The notes: generated by a model from the letters alone, not told the origin. Shown: positions 45,673 through 55,369, counted from the stretch's first letter. The stretch is DNA of 64,000 bases from Cupriavidus malaysiensis (GCF_001854325.1 NZ_CP017754.1:3844001-3908000), one strand, 5' to 3'. Numbers and translations: made by a program.

Positions 45673-47262
45673 ATGAACTTCGATGTCGCCATCGTCGGCA
45701 GCGGACTCGCCGGACTCACGGTCGCGCTGCAACTGGCCGAGACCCATCGGGTCGTCATTCTCTGCAAACGCGCCATGACCCAGGGCGCCAGCGACTGGGC
45801 CCAGGGCGGCATCGCCGCCGTGCTCGATTCGGGCGACAGCCACGACGAGCATGTCCAGGACACGCTGGTCGCCGGCGCCGGGCTGTGCGATGAGGAGGCG
45901 ACCCGCTACATCGTCGAGCACGGGCGCGAAACCATCCAGTGGCTGATCGATCGCGGCGTGCCGTTCACGCGCGACGAGCAGGCGGAGCTGGGCTTTCACC
46001 TGACGCGCGAAGGCGGCCACAGCCGGCGACGCATCATCCACGCAGCCGACGCGACCGGGCACGCGGTGGTGAGCACGCTGAGCGAGCAGGCGCGCCGGCA
46101 TCCCAACATCACCATCCTCGAGGACCATTTCGCCATCGACCTGATCACGGCCGGCAAGCTGGGCCTGCCGGGCAAGCGCTGCTATGGCCTCTATGTACTG
46201 GACGATGCCAGCGGCCACGTGCGCACCGTCACGGCGACCCACACCGTGCTGGCCACCGGCGGTGCCGGCAAGGTCTACCTCTACACCACCAATCCGGACA
46301 CCGCCACCGGCGACGGCATCGCCATGGCGTGGCGCGCGGGCTGCCGGGTGGCGAACATGGAATTCATCCAGTTCCACCCGACCTGCCTGTACCACCCCTA
46401 TGCCAAGTCCTTCCTGATCTCCGAGGCCGTGCGCGGCGAAGGCGGCCTGCTGCGCCTGCCCGATGGCACCCGCTTCATGCCGGCCCACGATGCGCGCGCC
46501 GAGCTGGCACCGCGCGACGTGGTCGCACGCGCCATCGACTTCGAGATGAAGAAGCACGGCCTGGACTACGTCCACCTGGACATCAGCCACCAGCCGGAAG
46601 CCTTCCTGCGCGAACACTTCCCCACCATCCACGCACGCTGCCTGGAACTGGGCATCGACATCGCGCGCGAGCCGATCCCGGTGGTGCCGGCGGCGCACTA
46701 TACCTGCGGCGGCGTGGTCACCGATACCGCCGGGCGCACCGACCTCGCCAACCTCTACGCCGTCGGCGAATCGGCCTGCACCGGGCTGCACGGCGCCAAC
46801 CGCCTCGCCTCGAATTCCCTGCTGGAGTGCATGGTGATCGGCCGCGCGGCCGCCGCGCATATCGCTGTTCAGGACAAGAGCACGCGCCCGGACGTCGCCC
46901 TGCCCGCCTGGGATGAAAGCCGCGTCTCCGACGCGGACGAGGAGGTGGTGGTGTCGCACAACTGGGACGAACTGCGACGCATGATGTGGAACTACGTCGG
47001 GATCGTGCGCACCAGCAAGCGGCTCGAACGCGCACAGCACCGCATCGGCCTGCTGCGTGAGGAAATCGGCGAGTACTATGCCAATTTCCGCGTCACGCGC
47101 GACCTGCTGGAATTGCGCAACCTGGTCGAGGTCAGCTCGCTGATCGTGGACAGCGCGTACTCGCGTCACGAAAGCCGCGGCTTGCATTTCAGCCGCGACT
47201 ATCCCGACACCTTGCCCAAGGCGCTGCCGACCGTGATGCAGCCGCCTTCGCGGCAGCGCTAG
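45673..47262 (+). CDS. nadB: L-aspartate oxidase
   Basis: FAD enzyme that oxidises L-aspartate to iminoaspartate, the first step of NAD synthesis. The 529-residue protein has the dinucleotide motif VGSGLAGL at about 8-15, HSRRRIIHAAD (about 116-126), the active-site region RGEGGLLR (about 256-263) and GLHGANRLASNSLLE (about 373-387). The start at 45673 gives MNFDVAIVGSG. An earlier in-frame ATG would fall on the rpmG terminator. A TACACT -10 box at 45613-45618 fits this start. It converges with nadC. Confidence 0.96.
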   Translation: MNFDVAIVGSGLAGLTVALQLAETHRVVILCKRAMTQGASDWAQGGIAAVLDSGDSHDEHVQDTLVAGAGLCDEEATRYIVEHGRETIQWLIDRGVPFTRDEQAELGFHLTREGGHSRRRIIHAADATGHAVVSTLSEQARRHPNITILEDHFAIDLITAGKLGLPGKRCYGLYVLDDASGHVRTVTATHTVLATGGAGKVYLYTTNPDTATGDGIAMAWRAGCRVANMEFIQFHPTCLYHPYAKSFLISEAVRGEGGLLRLPDGTRFMPAHDARAELAPRDVVARAIDFEMKKHGLDYVHLDISHQPEAFLREHFPTIHARCLELGIDIAREPIPVVPAAHYTCGGVVTDTAGRTDLANLYAVGESACTGLHGANRLASNSLLECMVIGRAAAAHIAVQDKSTRPDVALPAWDESRVSDADEEVVVSHNWDELRRMMWNYVGIVRTSKRLERAQHRIGLLREEIGEYYANFRVTRDLLELRNLVEVSSLIVDSAYSRHESRGLHFSRDYPDTLPKALPTVMQPPSRQR

Positions 47263-47285
47263 GAAAACCCCGCACGGCGGCGGGC

Positions 47286-47309
47286 AACGGGCGCCGCACG
47301 GCGCCCGTT
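47286..47309. terminator. hairpin between convergent nadB and nadC
   Basis: AACGGGCGCCG (47286-47296) and CGGCGCCCGTT (47299-47309) form a perfect 11-bp stem just past both stop codons. T-runs are short, so termination strength is uncertain. Confidence 0.6.
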
Positions 47310-47311
47310 AC

Positions 47312-48184
47312 CTACTCGATGATGCGCAGGGAGTAGTCGGTGGCGCGCACGTCCTTGGTCAGCGCGCCGACCGAGATGCGGTCGACACCGGTCTGTGCGA
47401 ACGCGCGGATGGTCTCGTGATTGACGCCCCCGGAGACTTCCAGCAAGGCGCGGCCGGCATTGATGCGCACGGCGTCGCGCATCATCGGCTCGGTGAAGTT
47501 GTCGATCAGGATGGAGCGCGCACCGGCGGCCAGCGCCTCCTCCAGCTCAGCGAGCGTCTCTACTTCGACCTGCACCGACACGCCGCTGCCGAGCTGCTCG
47601 GCGGCGCGCAGGGCGGCAGTGATGCCGCCTGCCGCGGCAATGTGGTTTTCCTTGATCAGGATGCCGTCGTACAGCGCCAGGCGCTGGTTCTCGCCACCGC
47701 CGACCTTGACCGCGTACTTCTGCGCCAGGCGCAGCCCGGGCAAGGTCTTGCGGGTATCCAGCACGCGCGCATGCGTGCCCGCGACCAGGTCGGCGTAGCG
47801 CCGCGTGGCGCTCGCCACGCCGGACAGCAACTGCAGGAAATTCAGCGATGGCCGCTCGGCCGTCAACAGGGAACGCGCCGGCCCGGTAATCTCGCACACC
47901 ACGGAATCCGCCTCCATCAGCGCGCCCTCCTCCTGCAGCCAGCGCACCTCCAGGGCGGGATCGACCGCGCGCATGCAGGCATCGAACCAGGGCCGGCCGC
48001 ACAGCACGGCGCGCTCGCGCACGATGACGCGCGCTCGTGCCGGCTTGCCGGCCGGCACCAGCATGCCGGTCAGGTCGCCGCTGCCGACATCCTCGGCGAT
48101 CGCGGCGCGCACATTGTCCTGCAAGGCCTCGGCCAGCGCTGCTCCGTAGCCGTCGAAAATCGGATTGATGCTGGCGGTGCTCAT
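47312..48184 (-). CDS. nadC: nicotinate-nucleotide diphosphorylase (carboxylating)
   Basis: Quinolinate phosphoribosyltransferase, third step of de novo NAD synthesis: quinolinate plus PRPP to nicotinate mononucleotide. The 290-residue enzyme shows [17 protein letters not shown] (about 119-135), [17 protein letters not shown] (about 146-162), [20 protein letters not shown] and the C-terminal EVSGGVN. Start 48184 overlaps the nadA stop by 4 bp (ATGA). An upstream continuation of the frame lies entirely within nadA. Confidence 0.96.
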   Translation of the reverse strand: MSTASINPIFDGYGAALAEALQDNVRAAIAEDVGSGDLTGMLVPAGKPARARVIVRERAVLCGRPWFDACMRAVDPALEVRWLQEEGALMEADSVVCEITGPARSLLTAERPSLNFLQLLSGVASATRRYADLVAGTHARVLDTRKTLPGLRLAQKYAVKVGGGENQRLALYDGILIKENHIAAAGGITAALRAAEQLGSGVSVQVEVETLAELEEALAAGARSILIDNFTEPMMRDAVRINAGRALLEVSGGVNHETIRAFAQTGVDRISVGALTKDVRATDYSLRIIE

Positions 48185-49335
48185 GCCGGACCCACTCCCT
48201 GGAACAGCGCCTGCTCCTTGGCCAGGTCGGCCGACGGGCGCACATTGGTCTTCTGCGCAGCAGCGAAACCGAGCATGCGGTCGATGCAGGTGTAGGCCTG
48301 GCGCCCGAGCTGCGCGTCGACATGGATCTCGTTGCGGCCGGTCTCCAGCACCTCGGCCAGGTTGCTCAGCGCGTTCATGGCCATCCACGGGCAGTGCGCG
48401 CAGCTCTTGCAGGTGGCGCTGTTGCCTGCAGTCGGTGCCTCGATGAAGTGCTTGCCGGGGGCAGCCATGCGCATCTTGTGGAGGATGCCGTTGTCGGTGG
48501 CGACGATGAATTCGGTGGCGTCCAGCGACTGCGCGGCCGCGATCAGCTGCGAGGTCGAACCGACCACGTCGGCCTGGGCCACCACGTTCGCCGGCGACTC
48601 GGGGTGCACCAGGATCCTGGCCTTGGGAAACTCGCGGCGCAGCAGATCCAGCTCGATGCCCTTGAACTCGTCGTGGACGAGGCAGGAGCCCTGCCACAGC
48701 AGCATGTCGGCGCCGGTCTGCTGCTGGATATAGCTGCCCAGGTGCTTGTCCGGCGCCCACAGGATCTTCTCGCCGCGGGCGTGCAGGTGCTCGACGATCT
48801 TGAGGCCGATGCTCGACGTCACCATCCAGTCGGCGCGCGCCTTCACCGCGGCACTGGTGTTGGCATAGACCACCACGGTGCGGTCCGGATGGGCATCGCA
48901 GAAGGCGCTGAACTCGTCGGCCGGACAACCGAGATCGAGCGAGCAGGTCGCATCCAGGTCCGGCATCAGGATGGTCTTTTCCGGGCTGAGGATCTTTGCG
49001 GTCTCGCCCATGAAGCGCACGCCGGCCACCACCAGGGTCTTGGCCGGGTGATCGCGGCCGAAGCGCGCCATCTCCAGCGAGTCGGACACGCAGCCGCCGG
49101 TTTCTTCGGCCAGGTCCTGCAGGTCGGCGTCCACATAATAGTGGGCCACCAGCACGGCATCGCGCGCCTTGAGCAAGGCGCGGATCCGCGCCTTGAGTTC
49201 GCTGCGCTCGGCGGCGTTCAGCGCCGGCGGCACCTTGGCCCAGGCATGGGCCACGCAACTGCCGCCGGCGGCGCCGTTGGCATCCGCCACGTTCGGCTTC
49301 TCGAACTCGACGGTCTTGATCGTCTGTGGGGTCAT
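48181..49335 (-). CDS. nadA: quinolinate synthase
   Basis: [4Fe-4S] enzyme that condenses iminoaspartate with dihydroxyacetone phosphate to quinolinate. The 384-residue protein has the cluster ligands Cys131 (DATCSL), Cys218 (GSCLVHD) and Cys315 (HCPWMAMN), matching the spacing of the E. coli protein. Residues 1-45 are a variable extension. It overlaps nadC by 4 bp and is transcribed toward it. Together with nadB it completes the aspartate route. Confidence 0.96.
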   Translation of the reverse strand: MTPQTIKTVEFEKPNVADANGAAGGSCVAHAWAKVPPALNAAERSELKARIRALLKARDAVLVAHYYVDADLQDLAEETGGCVSDSLEMARFGRDHPAKTLVVAGVRFMGETAKILSPEKTILMPDLDATCSLDLGCPADEFSAFCDAHPDRTVVVYANTSAAVKARADWMVTSSIGLKIVEHLHARGEKILWAPDKHLGSYIQQQTGADMLLWQGSCLVHDEFKGIELDLLRREFPKARILVHPESPANVVAQADVVGSTSQLIAAAQSLDATEFIVATDNGILHKMRMAAPGKHFIEAPTAGNSATCKSCAHCPWMAMNALSNLAEVLETGRNEIHVDAQLGRQAYTCIDRMLGFAAAQKTNVRPSADLAKEQALFQGVGPA

Positions 49336-49457
49336 TTCGTACTACTCCCTCGGCTACTCCCGGTGCTTCCGGCTCTCCTCCCGAAGCGTCTCCTGCGCCC
49401 GCCGCCTGCGGCGTGCCCATGCGACCTGTCGGCAGGATGTGAGGGCAGTCTAGCGAA

Positions 49458-49491
49458 AAGAAAAGCCCCGCCAGGTGGCGGGGCTTTTCTT
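49458..49491. terminator. bidirectional intrinsic terminator
   Basis: A perfect 15-bp stem, AAGAAAAGCCCCGCC with GGCGGGGCTTTTCTT, and a 4-base loop. On the minus strand it ends the desaturase transcript 28 bp after its stop. Confidence 0.93.
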
Positions 49492-49519
49492 GAGCCTTTC
49501 GGGCGCGGGCCTGATTGTA

Positions 49520-50722
49520 TCAGGCGTAGCGGCGCAGACGCAGGGAAAAGTCCTGCAGGGCCTGGATGCCGCTGGCCTCGGCGCGGTGGCACCAGGCCTG
49601 CAGCTGCTGCAGCAGCTGTTCACGCGTCAGGTTGGAGCGACCCCAGATCGCGGCCAGCTCGCGGCGCATTTCCACGAAGGTGTGCAGCGACTTGTTCTGC
49701 TGGACGATGTCGGCCAGCTGCTCGCGCTGCGTGGCAGCCAGCTTGCCCTCCTCGCGGTGGAACCACTTGCGAGCCGGCTTGAAGTCGCGGTAGGCAGGCA
49801 GGCTGCCGGCCTTCAGCTTCTGCAGCTCGTCCTTGTAGGCCGCCTTGACGGCCTTGGCGTAGCGGGCCATCACGTCGTAGCGGTTGGCGATGATCGCCTC
49901 CAGCGTGTTGTGGTCGACCGGACGGGCCTCGACCAGGCGTGCCTTGGGCGGCGTCTTCTTCACCTTGGCCAGACCCACTGCCTGCATGGCGCGGATATAG
50001 CCCCAGCCGATGTCGAACTCGTACCATTTGATCGAGAACTTGGCCGAAGTCGGGTAGGTGTGGTGGTTGTTGTGCAGCTCCTCACCGCCGATGATGATGC
50101 CCCAGGGCGACACGTTGGTCGACGCGTCCTCGCAATCATAGTTGCGGTATCCCCAGAAGTGGCCCAGGCCGTTGATGATGCCGGCCGCGTGGATCGGGAT
50201 CCACAGCATCTGCACGGCCCAGACGGTCAGGCCGATGACGCCGAACAGCGCCACGTCGATGATCAGCATCAGGCCCACGCCCTGCCAGCCGAAGCGCGAG
50301 TAGACATTGCGCTCGATCCAGTCATCAGGGGTGCCATGGCCGAACTTGGTGATGGTCTCCTTGTTCTTCGCCTCGGCGCGATACAGTTCGGCACCTTCCA
50401 GCAGCACCTTGCGGATGCCGCGGGTCTGCGGGCTGTGCGGATCGTCCTCGGTCTCGCACTTGGCGTGGTGCTTGCGGTGGATCGCAGTCCACTCCTTGGT
50501 CACCATACCGGTGGTCAGCCAGAGCCAGAAACGGAAGAAATGCTGAGCGACCGGGTGCAGGTCCAGCGAGCGGTGGGCCATGCAGCGGTGCAGGAAGATG
50601 GTGACGCCGCAGATGGTGATGTGGGTCACCACCAGCGTGTAGATCACGATCTCCCACCAGGACCAGTTGGCAAGGCCGTTGGCGGCCCAGTCAAGAATAG
50701 AGTCGAACAAACCGTTCTCCAT
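49520..50722 (-). CDS. acyl-CoA/fatty acid desaturase (delta-9 type)
   Basis: Membrane di-iron desaturase of 400 residues. The three histidine boxes are HRCMAH (45-50), HRKHH (82-86) and HNNHH (216-220), with hydrophobic segments around 24-45, 60-75 and 148-185. Such enzymes introduce a cis double bond in saturated acyl chains, adjusting membrane fluidity aerobically. The C-terminal 140 residues form a long helical, Lys/Gln/Ala-rich cytoplasmic tail common to the beta-proteobacterial members. It is a single gene with its own terminator. No fused cytochrome b5 or ferredoxin domain is present, so an external electron donor is needed. Confidence 0.93.
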   Translation of the reverse strand: MENGLFDSILDWAANGLANWSWWEIVIYTLVVTHITICGVTIFLHRCMAHRSLDLHPVAQHFFRFWLWLTTGMVTKEWTAIHRKHHAKCETEDDPHSPQTRGIRKVLLEGAELYRAEAKNKETITKFGHGTPDDWIERNVYSRFGWQGVGLMLIIDVALFGVIGLTVWAVQMLWIPIHAAGIINGLGHFWGYRNYDCEDASTNVSPWGIIIGGEELHNNHHTYPTSAKFSIKWYEFDIGWGYIRAMQAVGLAKVKKTPPKARLVEARPVDHNTLEAIIANRYDVMARYAKAVKAAYKDELQKLKAGSLPAYRDFKPARKWFHREEGKLAATQREQLADIVQQNKSLHTFVEMRRELAAIWGRSNLTREQLLQQLQAWCHRAEASGIQALQDFSLRLRRYA

Positions 50723-51072
50723 CGATTAAACAGGGTACAGCCATGCGACGCGGTGACGCAGCGCATGCGCGAAGCAGAAAAAGGACTGCAAATACGGTGA
50801 TTGCGCTATATATCCGGCAGCGTCAGCCACGGGTCCGGCCTGACACGGCGGAGTCCCCTGCTGCGCCGCCCGGCGCCGCTCCCGGCAAGGAACCGGGGCT
50901 GGCGAGACGGGGCGCGAGCCGCTGCAATCCGGCGGCTGTCTCATGTGGGGGTCGGGATGCCTGGGCAAACCACGACGACCGGCTATTTTACCGGATCGCG
51001 CGGTGCCGGACATCCGCTTTTTCCCGAGTTTGACGAAGCGCAACGGATTTCGTTCTATAAGCGCCTCTTATA
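50723..51072. other. intergenic region upstream of the desaturase
   Basis: 350 bp downstream of mscS and upstream of the desaturase (both minus strand). A TATATA box at 50807-50812 could be the desaturase -10, but no good -35 pairs with it. The stretch 51020-51072 is AT-richer. No gene or strong terminator is evident. Confidence 0.5.
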
Positions 51073-52479
51073 TCACATCAATCCATTGCCATCTGCCCGA
51101 TGCGGCACCTGCGCTGGCACGGCCGGGTCGGTCGCCAGGCCCGGCGCCTGCGCGCCGAGCACGCGCAGCTCGCGCTGCGGATAAGGAATGGAGATCCCGT
51201 GTTCGCGCAGCGTGCGCCAGATGGCGCGGTTCATCGCCGACTGCACACCGAGCTTGCCGTTCTGCGGGTCGGCGATGTAGCCGGCCACCTCGTACTCGAT
51301 GCCGCTGTCGGCAAACTGCACCAGGAAGGCGCTCGGCGCGGGGGTTTCGAGCAGGCGCGGAATGCCCCGCACGCAGTCGGCCAGCAGTGCCAGCACGGTC
51401 TCGGGATCGCTGTCGTAGTCGGCCTGCACGCGCGTGGCCACGCGCACATTGGTATTGGAGAAGGAGTGGTTCTGCACCGCCTGCGCCACCAGCTGCTCGT
51501 TCGGCACCAGGGTCTCGCCATCGCCGTTGCGGACCACCGTGTAGCGGGTGCGGATCTGCGACACGATGCCGGTGTACTTGTCGACCGTGATCTGGTCGCC
51601 CAGCTTGACCGAATGGTCCAGCAGGATGATGAAGCCCGAGATGTAGTTGCTGGCGATCTTCTGCAGGCCCAGGCCCAGGCCCACGCCCAGCGCGCCGCCG
51701 AACACCGACAGCACGGTCAGGTCGATACCGACCAGCGACAGGCTCAGCAGCAGGGAAACCAGCAGCAGCAGGGCCTTGGAAATGCGGCTGAGCACCATCT
51801 TCAGGTTGCTGTCCAATCCGCGCGAGCGCATCAGCCGTTCTTCCAGCCAGGAGCCGAACCACATCGCGATCAGCACCGTCAGCAGGATCCAGACCACCGC
51901 CATCAGGGTGTCGGCGAGGTTGACCTGCTGCTTGCCGCCCACCGAGAAACGCACCGTCTCCATCCAGCCGACCACATCCCACAGCACGCCCAGCACGTAG
52001 AGCAGCATGGACGCCCACACCAGCGTAGTCAGCACCTTCTCGACCAGCATCAGCAGCCCGTGCAGCTGTCCCTCCCCGGACAGCACCCGGCGCAGGATAT
52101 AGAAGGCGATATAGAGGAAGGTGATGCCGAACAGCGGCACCAGCGCGAGCCGCAGCACGCTGACCGACATCAACTGGGCCAGGCTGAAGCGCGCTGCCAG
52201 AACCAGCAGCCAGCCGCACAAGGGGAAGATGGCGCGTTCGAGGCTGGCGGCGGCGAAGCGCAGCGCAAAGCTGGACTCCTGGTAGTGCCGCTCCAGGCGG
52301 CGCACCACAAGGCGCGCCAGCATCCAGGCGACGCCCAGGCAGGCGGCGAGTACCGCCAGTTGCCAGATGAAGCCCGGGCCGCCCGCATCGCGGATCAGGT
52401 CGTCCAGCATCTTGCCGAACATCGAATGCGTGGCCTTCAGGTCGGTCACCTTCAGGTCGGTCAGGGTATTGCTGTTCAT
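51073..52479 (-). CDS. mechanosensitive ion channel family protein (MscS type)
   Basis: A 468-residue MscS-family channel with five N-terminal hydrophobic segments (about 35-225), then the pore helix and beta domain: GGALGVGLGLGLQKIASNYISGFIILLD (begins about 278) and the GQITVDKYTG-like turn, with a C-terminal alpha-beta domain. The glycine/alanine-rich helix is the TM3 gate equivalent. Channels of this family release solutes on hypo-osmotic shock. It lies 41 bp after the phospholipase D-like gene in the purN-rsmB-PLD-mscS series. The longer N-terminus than E. coli MscS marks the YbdG-like/large subclass. Confidence 0.92.
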   Translation of the reverse strand: MNSNTLTDLKVTDLKATHSMFGKMLDDLIRDAGGPGFIWQLAVLAACLGVAWMLARLVVRRLERHYQESSFALRFAAASLERAIFPLCGWLLVLAARFSLAQLMSVSVLRLALVPLFGITFLYIAFYILRRVLSGEGQLHGLLMLVEKVLTTLVWASMLLYVLGVLWDVVGWMETVRFSVGGKQQVNLADTLMAVVWILLTVLIAMWFGSWLEERLMRSRGLDSNLKMVLSRISKALLLLVSLLLSLSLVGIDLTVLSVFGGALGVGLGLGLQKIASNYISGFIILLDHSVKLGDQITVDKYTGIVSQIRTRYTVVRNGDGETLVPNEQLVAQAVQNHSFSNTNVRVATRVQADYDSDPETVLALLADCVRGIPRLLETPAPSAFLVQFADSGIEYEVAGYIADPQNGKLGVQSAMNRAIWRTLREHGISIPYPQRELRVLGAQAPGLATDPAVPAQVPHRADGNGLM

Positions 52480-52520
52480 GGAGGAGTCCTTGCGGACGTA
52501 AGCCGGGACAGGGATCAGGA

Positions 52521-53126
52521 TCAGCGCGCGCCGCCGTCCACCGATGCTCCGTAGGGCAGCGCCTCGTCGGCGTGCCGCTGCCAGTTGCGCGCGTACAGGC
52601 GCGCGAGTTCGGCATGGCCGCGCAACACAAGCACGTTCTCGGCGTTCTTGCGCTGGGCGCCCTGCGTGAAATTGAAACTGCCCGTGACCAGCACGGGCTC
52701 ATCGCCGTCGGCGTCGATCACCACGACCTTGTTGTGCGCGTTGGCGAAACGCACCTCCAGCCGCACCGGGATGCCGGCGCGCGCCAGCTCCGGCACGCGG
52801 CTGCCGCCCTGGCGCATCATCTGCTCACGGTCGGCCAGCACACGGACATCGACGCCGCGCCCGTGCGCCGCCACCAGGGCACGCACGATGGCGCGGTTGG
52901 ACAGCAGGTAGGCCTGCACCAGCACCTGCCGGCGGGCCTCGCCGATGGCAGCGGCGATCAGGCCTTCGACATCGTCGCCCGGCGTGAAAGCCGCCTGCAC
53001 GGTGCCTCGCGCCGGCAACTCCGGCGGCGCGGCCACGGCCGGCAGGGCGGCGGCCGCCAGCAGCAGCCAGCCCGCGCCCAGCAGTGCCGGCAGGCCCGCC
53101 GCACGGATGCGCTTTCTCTGACGCAA
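52521..53126 (-). CDS. phospholipase D-like / Nuc-type nuclease family protein, exported
   Basis: No ATG or GTG is placed to begin this gene. A TTG at 53126 gives MRQRKRIRAAGLPALLGAGW as N-terminus, a good signal peptide (basic, then hydrophobic, cleavage after AVAA near 33), and 201 residues in all. The single HKD motif HNKVVVIDADGDEPVLVTGS (begins about 131) matches small Nuc/BfiI-type PLD proteins, which dimerise to form the site. The TTG is 4 bp after the rsmB stop, implying coupled translation, but no separate ribosome site is visible. The export and start call are inferences; substrate (DNA or phospholipid) unknown. Confidence 0.78.
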   Translation of the reverse strand: MRQRKRIRAAGLPALLGAGWLLLAAAALPAVAAPPELPARGTVQAAFTPGDDVEGLIAAAIGEARRQVLVQAYLLSNRAIVRALVAAHGRGVDVRVLADREQMMRQGGSRVPELARAGIPVRLEVRFANAHNKVVVIDADGDEPVLVTGSFNFTQGAQRKNAENVLVLRGHAELARLYARNWQRHADEALPYGASVDGGAR

Positions 53127-53130
53127 TGGA

Positions 53131-54564
53131 CTAGCGCAGGCGCTCGAGCACCGCGGCAAAGAAGCCGTCGGTCTGGTGCAGCTGCGGGTACAGGGCGAAC
53201 ATCTCCCCGTCGGCCGCGGACGGGGCCAGCGCGATCTTCTGCTCGGCCAGCACCTCGGCGGCCGGCACCAGGCGGAAGTCCGGATGGGCGGCCAGGAAGT
53301 CGCGCACGATGGCCTCGTTTTCCGCCTCGAGCACGCTGCAGGTGGCGTAGACGACACGGCCGCCGGCCTTCACCAGGCGTGCGGCGGAGTCCAGGATGGC
53401 GCTCTGCTTGGCGCTCAGTTCCAGGACCGACTGCGGCGTCTGGCGCCACTTCAGGTCGGGATTGCGACGCAGGGTACCCAGGCCGCTGCAGGGCGCATCG
53501 ACCAGCACGCGGTCGATCTTGCCGGCCAGGCGCTTGATCTTGGCATCGTGCTCCGAGTCGATCAGCACCGGGTGCACGTTGGACAGGCCGCTGCGCGCCA
53601 GGCGCGGCTTCAGGTTGGCCAGGCGCTTCTCCGACACGTCGAAGGCGTAGAGCCGGCCGGTGGAACGCATCGCGGCGCCCAGGGCCAGCGTCTTGCCGCC
53701 GGCGCCGGCGCAGAAGTCCACCACCATCTCGCCGCGGCGCGGCGCCAGCAGCTGGCACAGCAACTGGCTGCCCTCATCCTGCACTTCGACCAGGCCGTTG
53801 ACGAACAGCGGCAGCTTGTTCAGCGCCGGCTTGCCCGACAGGCGGATGCCGGCCGGGGCCATCGGCGTCGGCTCGGCGCGCAGACCGGCCGCGGCCAGTT
53901 CGGCCAGGGCGTCTTCACGCGAGCCCTTGAGCGTGTTGACGCGCAGGTCCAGCGGCGCCGGACGCAGCCAGGCATCGGCCAGGGCAGCCGCAAAGGCCTC
54001 GCCATGGTGCTTGACCAGTTCGTCGAACAGCCATTCCGGCAGGTTGGCGCGCACGCGCGGCGCCAGGCTGGCACGCTCGATGGTGGTGAGGCGGTCGAGC
54101 CATTCGGCCTCCTCGGGCGACAGCAGGGACGTCAGGGCGTCACGGCCCTGGGTCGCCGCCAGGCCGAGCAGGGCCAGCCGGCGTGCCGCGGCGCCCGAGC
54201 CGCTCTCGGCGAACTGGGCGAACTCGACGCGGCGGCGCAGGACGGCGAACACCGCCTCGGCGACGATGCCGCGCTCGCGGTGCCCCAGCTTGGGGTTCTC
54301 GCGGAAATAGTGGCTGACCACGGCATCGGCCGGACGCGCGAACAGCATGACCTTGCCCAGCAGGCGGTCGATGTGCTGGACGTGCGAGGGATGCAGGCCG
54401 TGGCCCGCGCGCATTTCGCCGGCGCCGGCGCCGGCTTCGCGCGGGCGGGCGGGCTGGCGCAGCGGCGAGGCCTTGCGCCCCTTGCCGCGCGCGGGTTGGC
54501 GCTCGTCGCGTCCGTCGCGGCTGCGGCGCGCGCCGCCGTTATGGTTGTTGTCCTGGCGGTTCAT
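53131..54564 (-). CDS. rsmB: RsmB/NOP family class I SAM-dependent RNA methyltransferase
   Basis: Cytosine-C5 RNA methyltransferase of 477 residues. The first 55 residues are an Arg/Gly/Ala-rich extension. Next come an NusB-like helical region and the methyltransferase domain with FCAGAGGKTLALG (284-296), DAPCSGLG with Cys359 (356-363) and YATCS with catalytic Cys409 (406-410). The two cysteines are the hallmark of m5C enzymes. 16S rRNA C967 is the known RsmB target, but specificity is inferred. The ATG at 54564 overlaps the purN stop by 4 bp. Confidence 0.93.
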   Translation of the reverse strand: MNRQDNNHNGGARRSRDGRDERQPARGKGRKASPLRQPARPREAGAGAGEMRAGHGLHPSHVQHIDRLLGKVMLFARPADAVVSHYFRENPKLGHRERGIVAEAVFAVLRRRVEFAQFAESGSGAAARRLALLGLAATQGRDALTSLLSPEEAEWLDRLTTIERASLAPRVRANLPEWLFDELVKHHGEAFAAALADAWLRPAPLDLRVNTLKGSREDALAELAAAGLRAEPTPMAPAGIRLSGKPALNKLPLFVNGLVEVQDEGSQLLCQLLAPRRGEMVVDFCAGAGGKTLALGAAMRSTGRLYAFDVSEKRLANLKPRLARSGLSNVHPVLIDSEHDAKIKRLAGKIDRVLVDAPCSGLGTLRRNPDLKWRQTPQSVLELSAKQSAILDSAARLVKAGGRVVYATCSVLEAENEAIVRDFLAAHPDFRLVPAAEVLAEQKIALAPSAADGEMFALYPQLHQTDGFFAAVLERLR

Positions 54565-55214
54565 TGCAGCACCTCCGCGGCTTGCAGTCGGACCAGCAGT
54601 TGCGACTCGGGCGGCTCCACCTCCACCCTCCCGTCCTCGACGCGCAGGCGGTCCTGCACGAACCAGCGCACGGCGCGCGGATAGATCCGATGCTCGCAGT
54701 CGAGCAGGCGCGCGGCCAGCGACTCGGGCGTGTCGCCCGGCAGTACATCGACGGCCGCCTGCACGACGATGGGACCGTGATCGAGGCGGGGCGTGACGAA
54801 ATGCACTGAAGCACCGTGCAGCTTGACGCCGGCCTCCAGCGCCTGGCGGTGGGTATGCAGGCCCGGGAAGCTGGGCAGCAGCGAGGGATGGATATTCAGC
54901 ATGCGGCCGGCGTAGTGCTCCACGAAAGAGGGGGTCAGGATGCGCATGAAGCCGGCCAGCACCACCAGGTCGGGGGCATGGGCGTCGATGACGGCGGCCA
55001 GGGCCGTATCGAAGGCTTCACGATCGGAATATTGGCGGTGGTCGACCACCGCGGTGGCGATGCCCTGGGAAGCAGCGAAGGCCAGGCCCGCCGCGTCCGG
55101 CCGGCTGGCGATCACGGCCGCCACGCGGGCCGGCCAGCCCTCGCTGGCACAGGCACGGACGATGGCTTCCATATTGGAACCTCGCCCGGAAATCAGAATG
55201 ACGATGTTTTTCAT
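54561..55214 (-). CDS. purN: phosphoribosylglycinamide formyltransferase
   Basis: Transfers formyl from 10-formyl-tetrahydrofolate to GAR in purine synthesis. It has 217 residues. Catalytic Asn107, His109 (MLNIHPSLLPSFPG) and Asp145 (LDHGPIV) sit as in E. coli PurN, and ISGRGSNMEAI (8-18) binds phosphate. No ribosome binding site precedes the ATG at 55214; instead TAGAAT lies at 55221-55226, placing the expected transcript start at or beside the ATG, so the mRNA may be leaderless. First gene of the purN-rsmB-PLD-mscS series. Confidence 0.96.
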   Translation of the reverse strand: MKNIVILISGRGSNMEAIVRACASEGWPARVAAVIASRPDAAGLAFAASQGIATAVVDHRQYSDREAFDTALAAVIDAHAPDLVVLAGFMRILTPSFVEHYAGRMLNIHPSLLPSFPGLHTHRQALEAGVKLHGASVHFVTPRLDHGPIVVQAAVDVLPGDTPESLAARLLDCEHRIYPRAVRWFVQDRLRVEDGRVEVEPPESQLLVRLQAAEVLQ

Positions 55215-55220
55215 CGCGCA

Positions 55221-55226
55221 ATTCTA
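55221..55226 (-). promoter_or_regulatory. -10 box of purN, six bases before the start codon
   Basis: On the minus strand TAGAAT ends six bases before the ATG. A good -35 was not found at the normal distance (GCGGGA-like at best), so the promoter may be of extended or activator-dependent type. Confidence 0.45.
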
Positions 55227-55369
55227 CCAAGGCGGCGCCCCATTCCCGCCGCAAATCGCGCGCAAAACCCGCCCGATTACGGCTCAGTAGGCACTTAAAA
55301 CACCGGAAACCCGCGCCGCAGGCCGGCTTTAGCACAGTGGACACAGTCCGGCTACCCCCGATTGATGGA

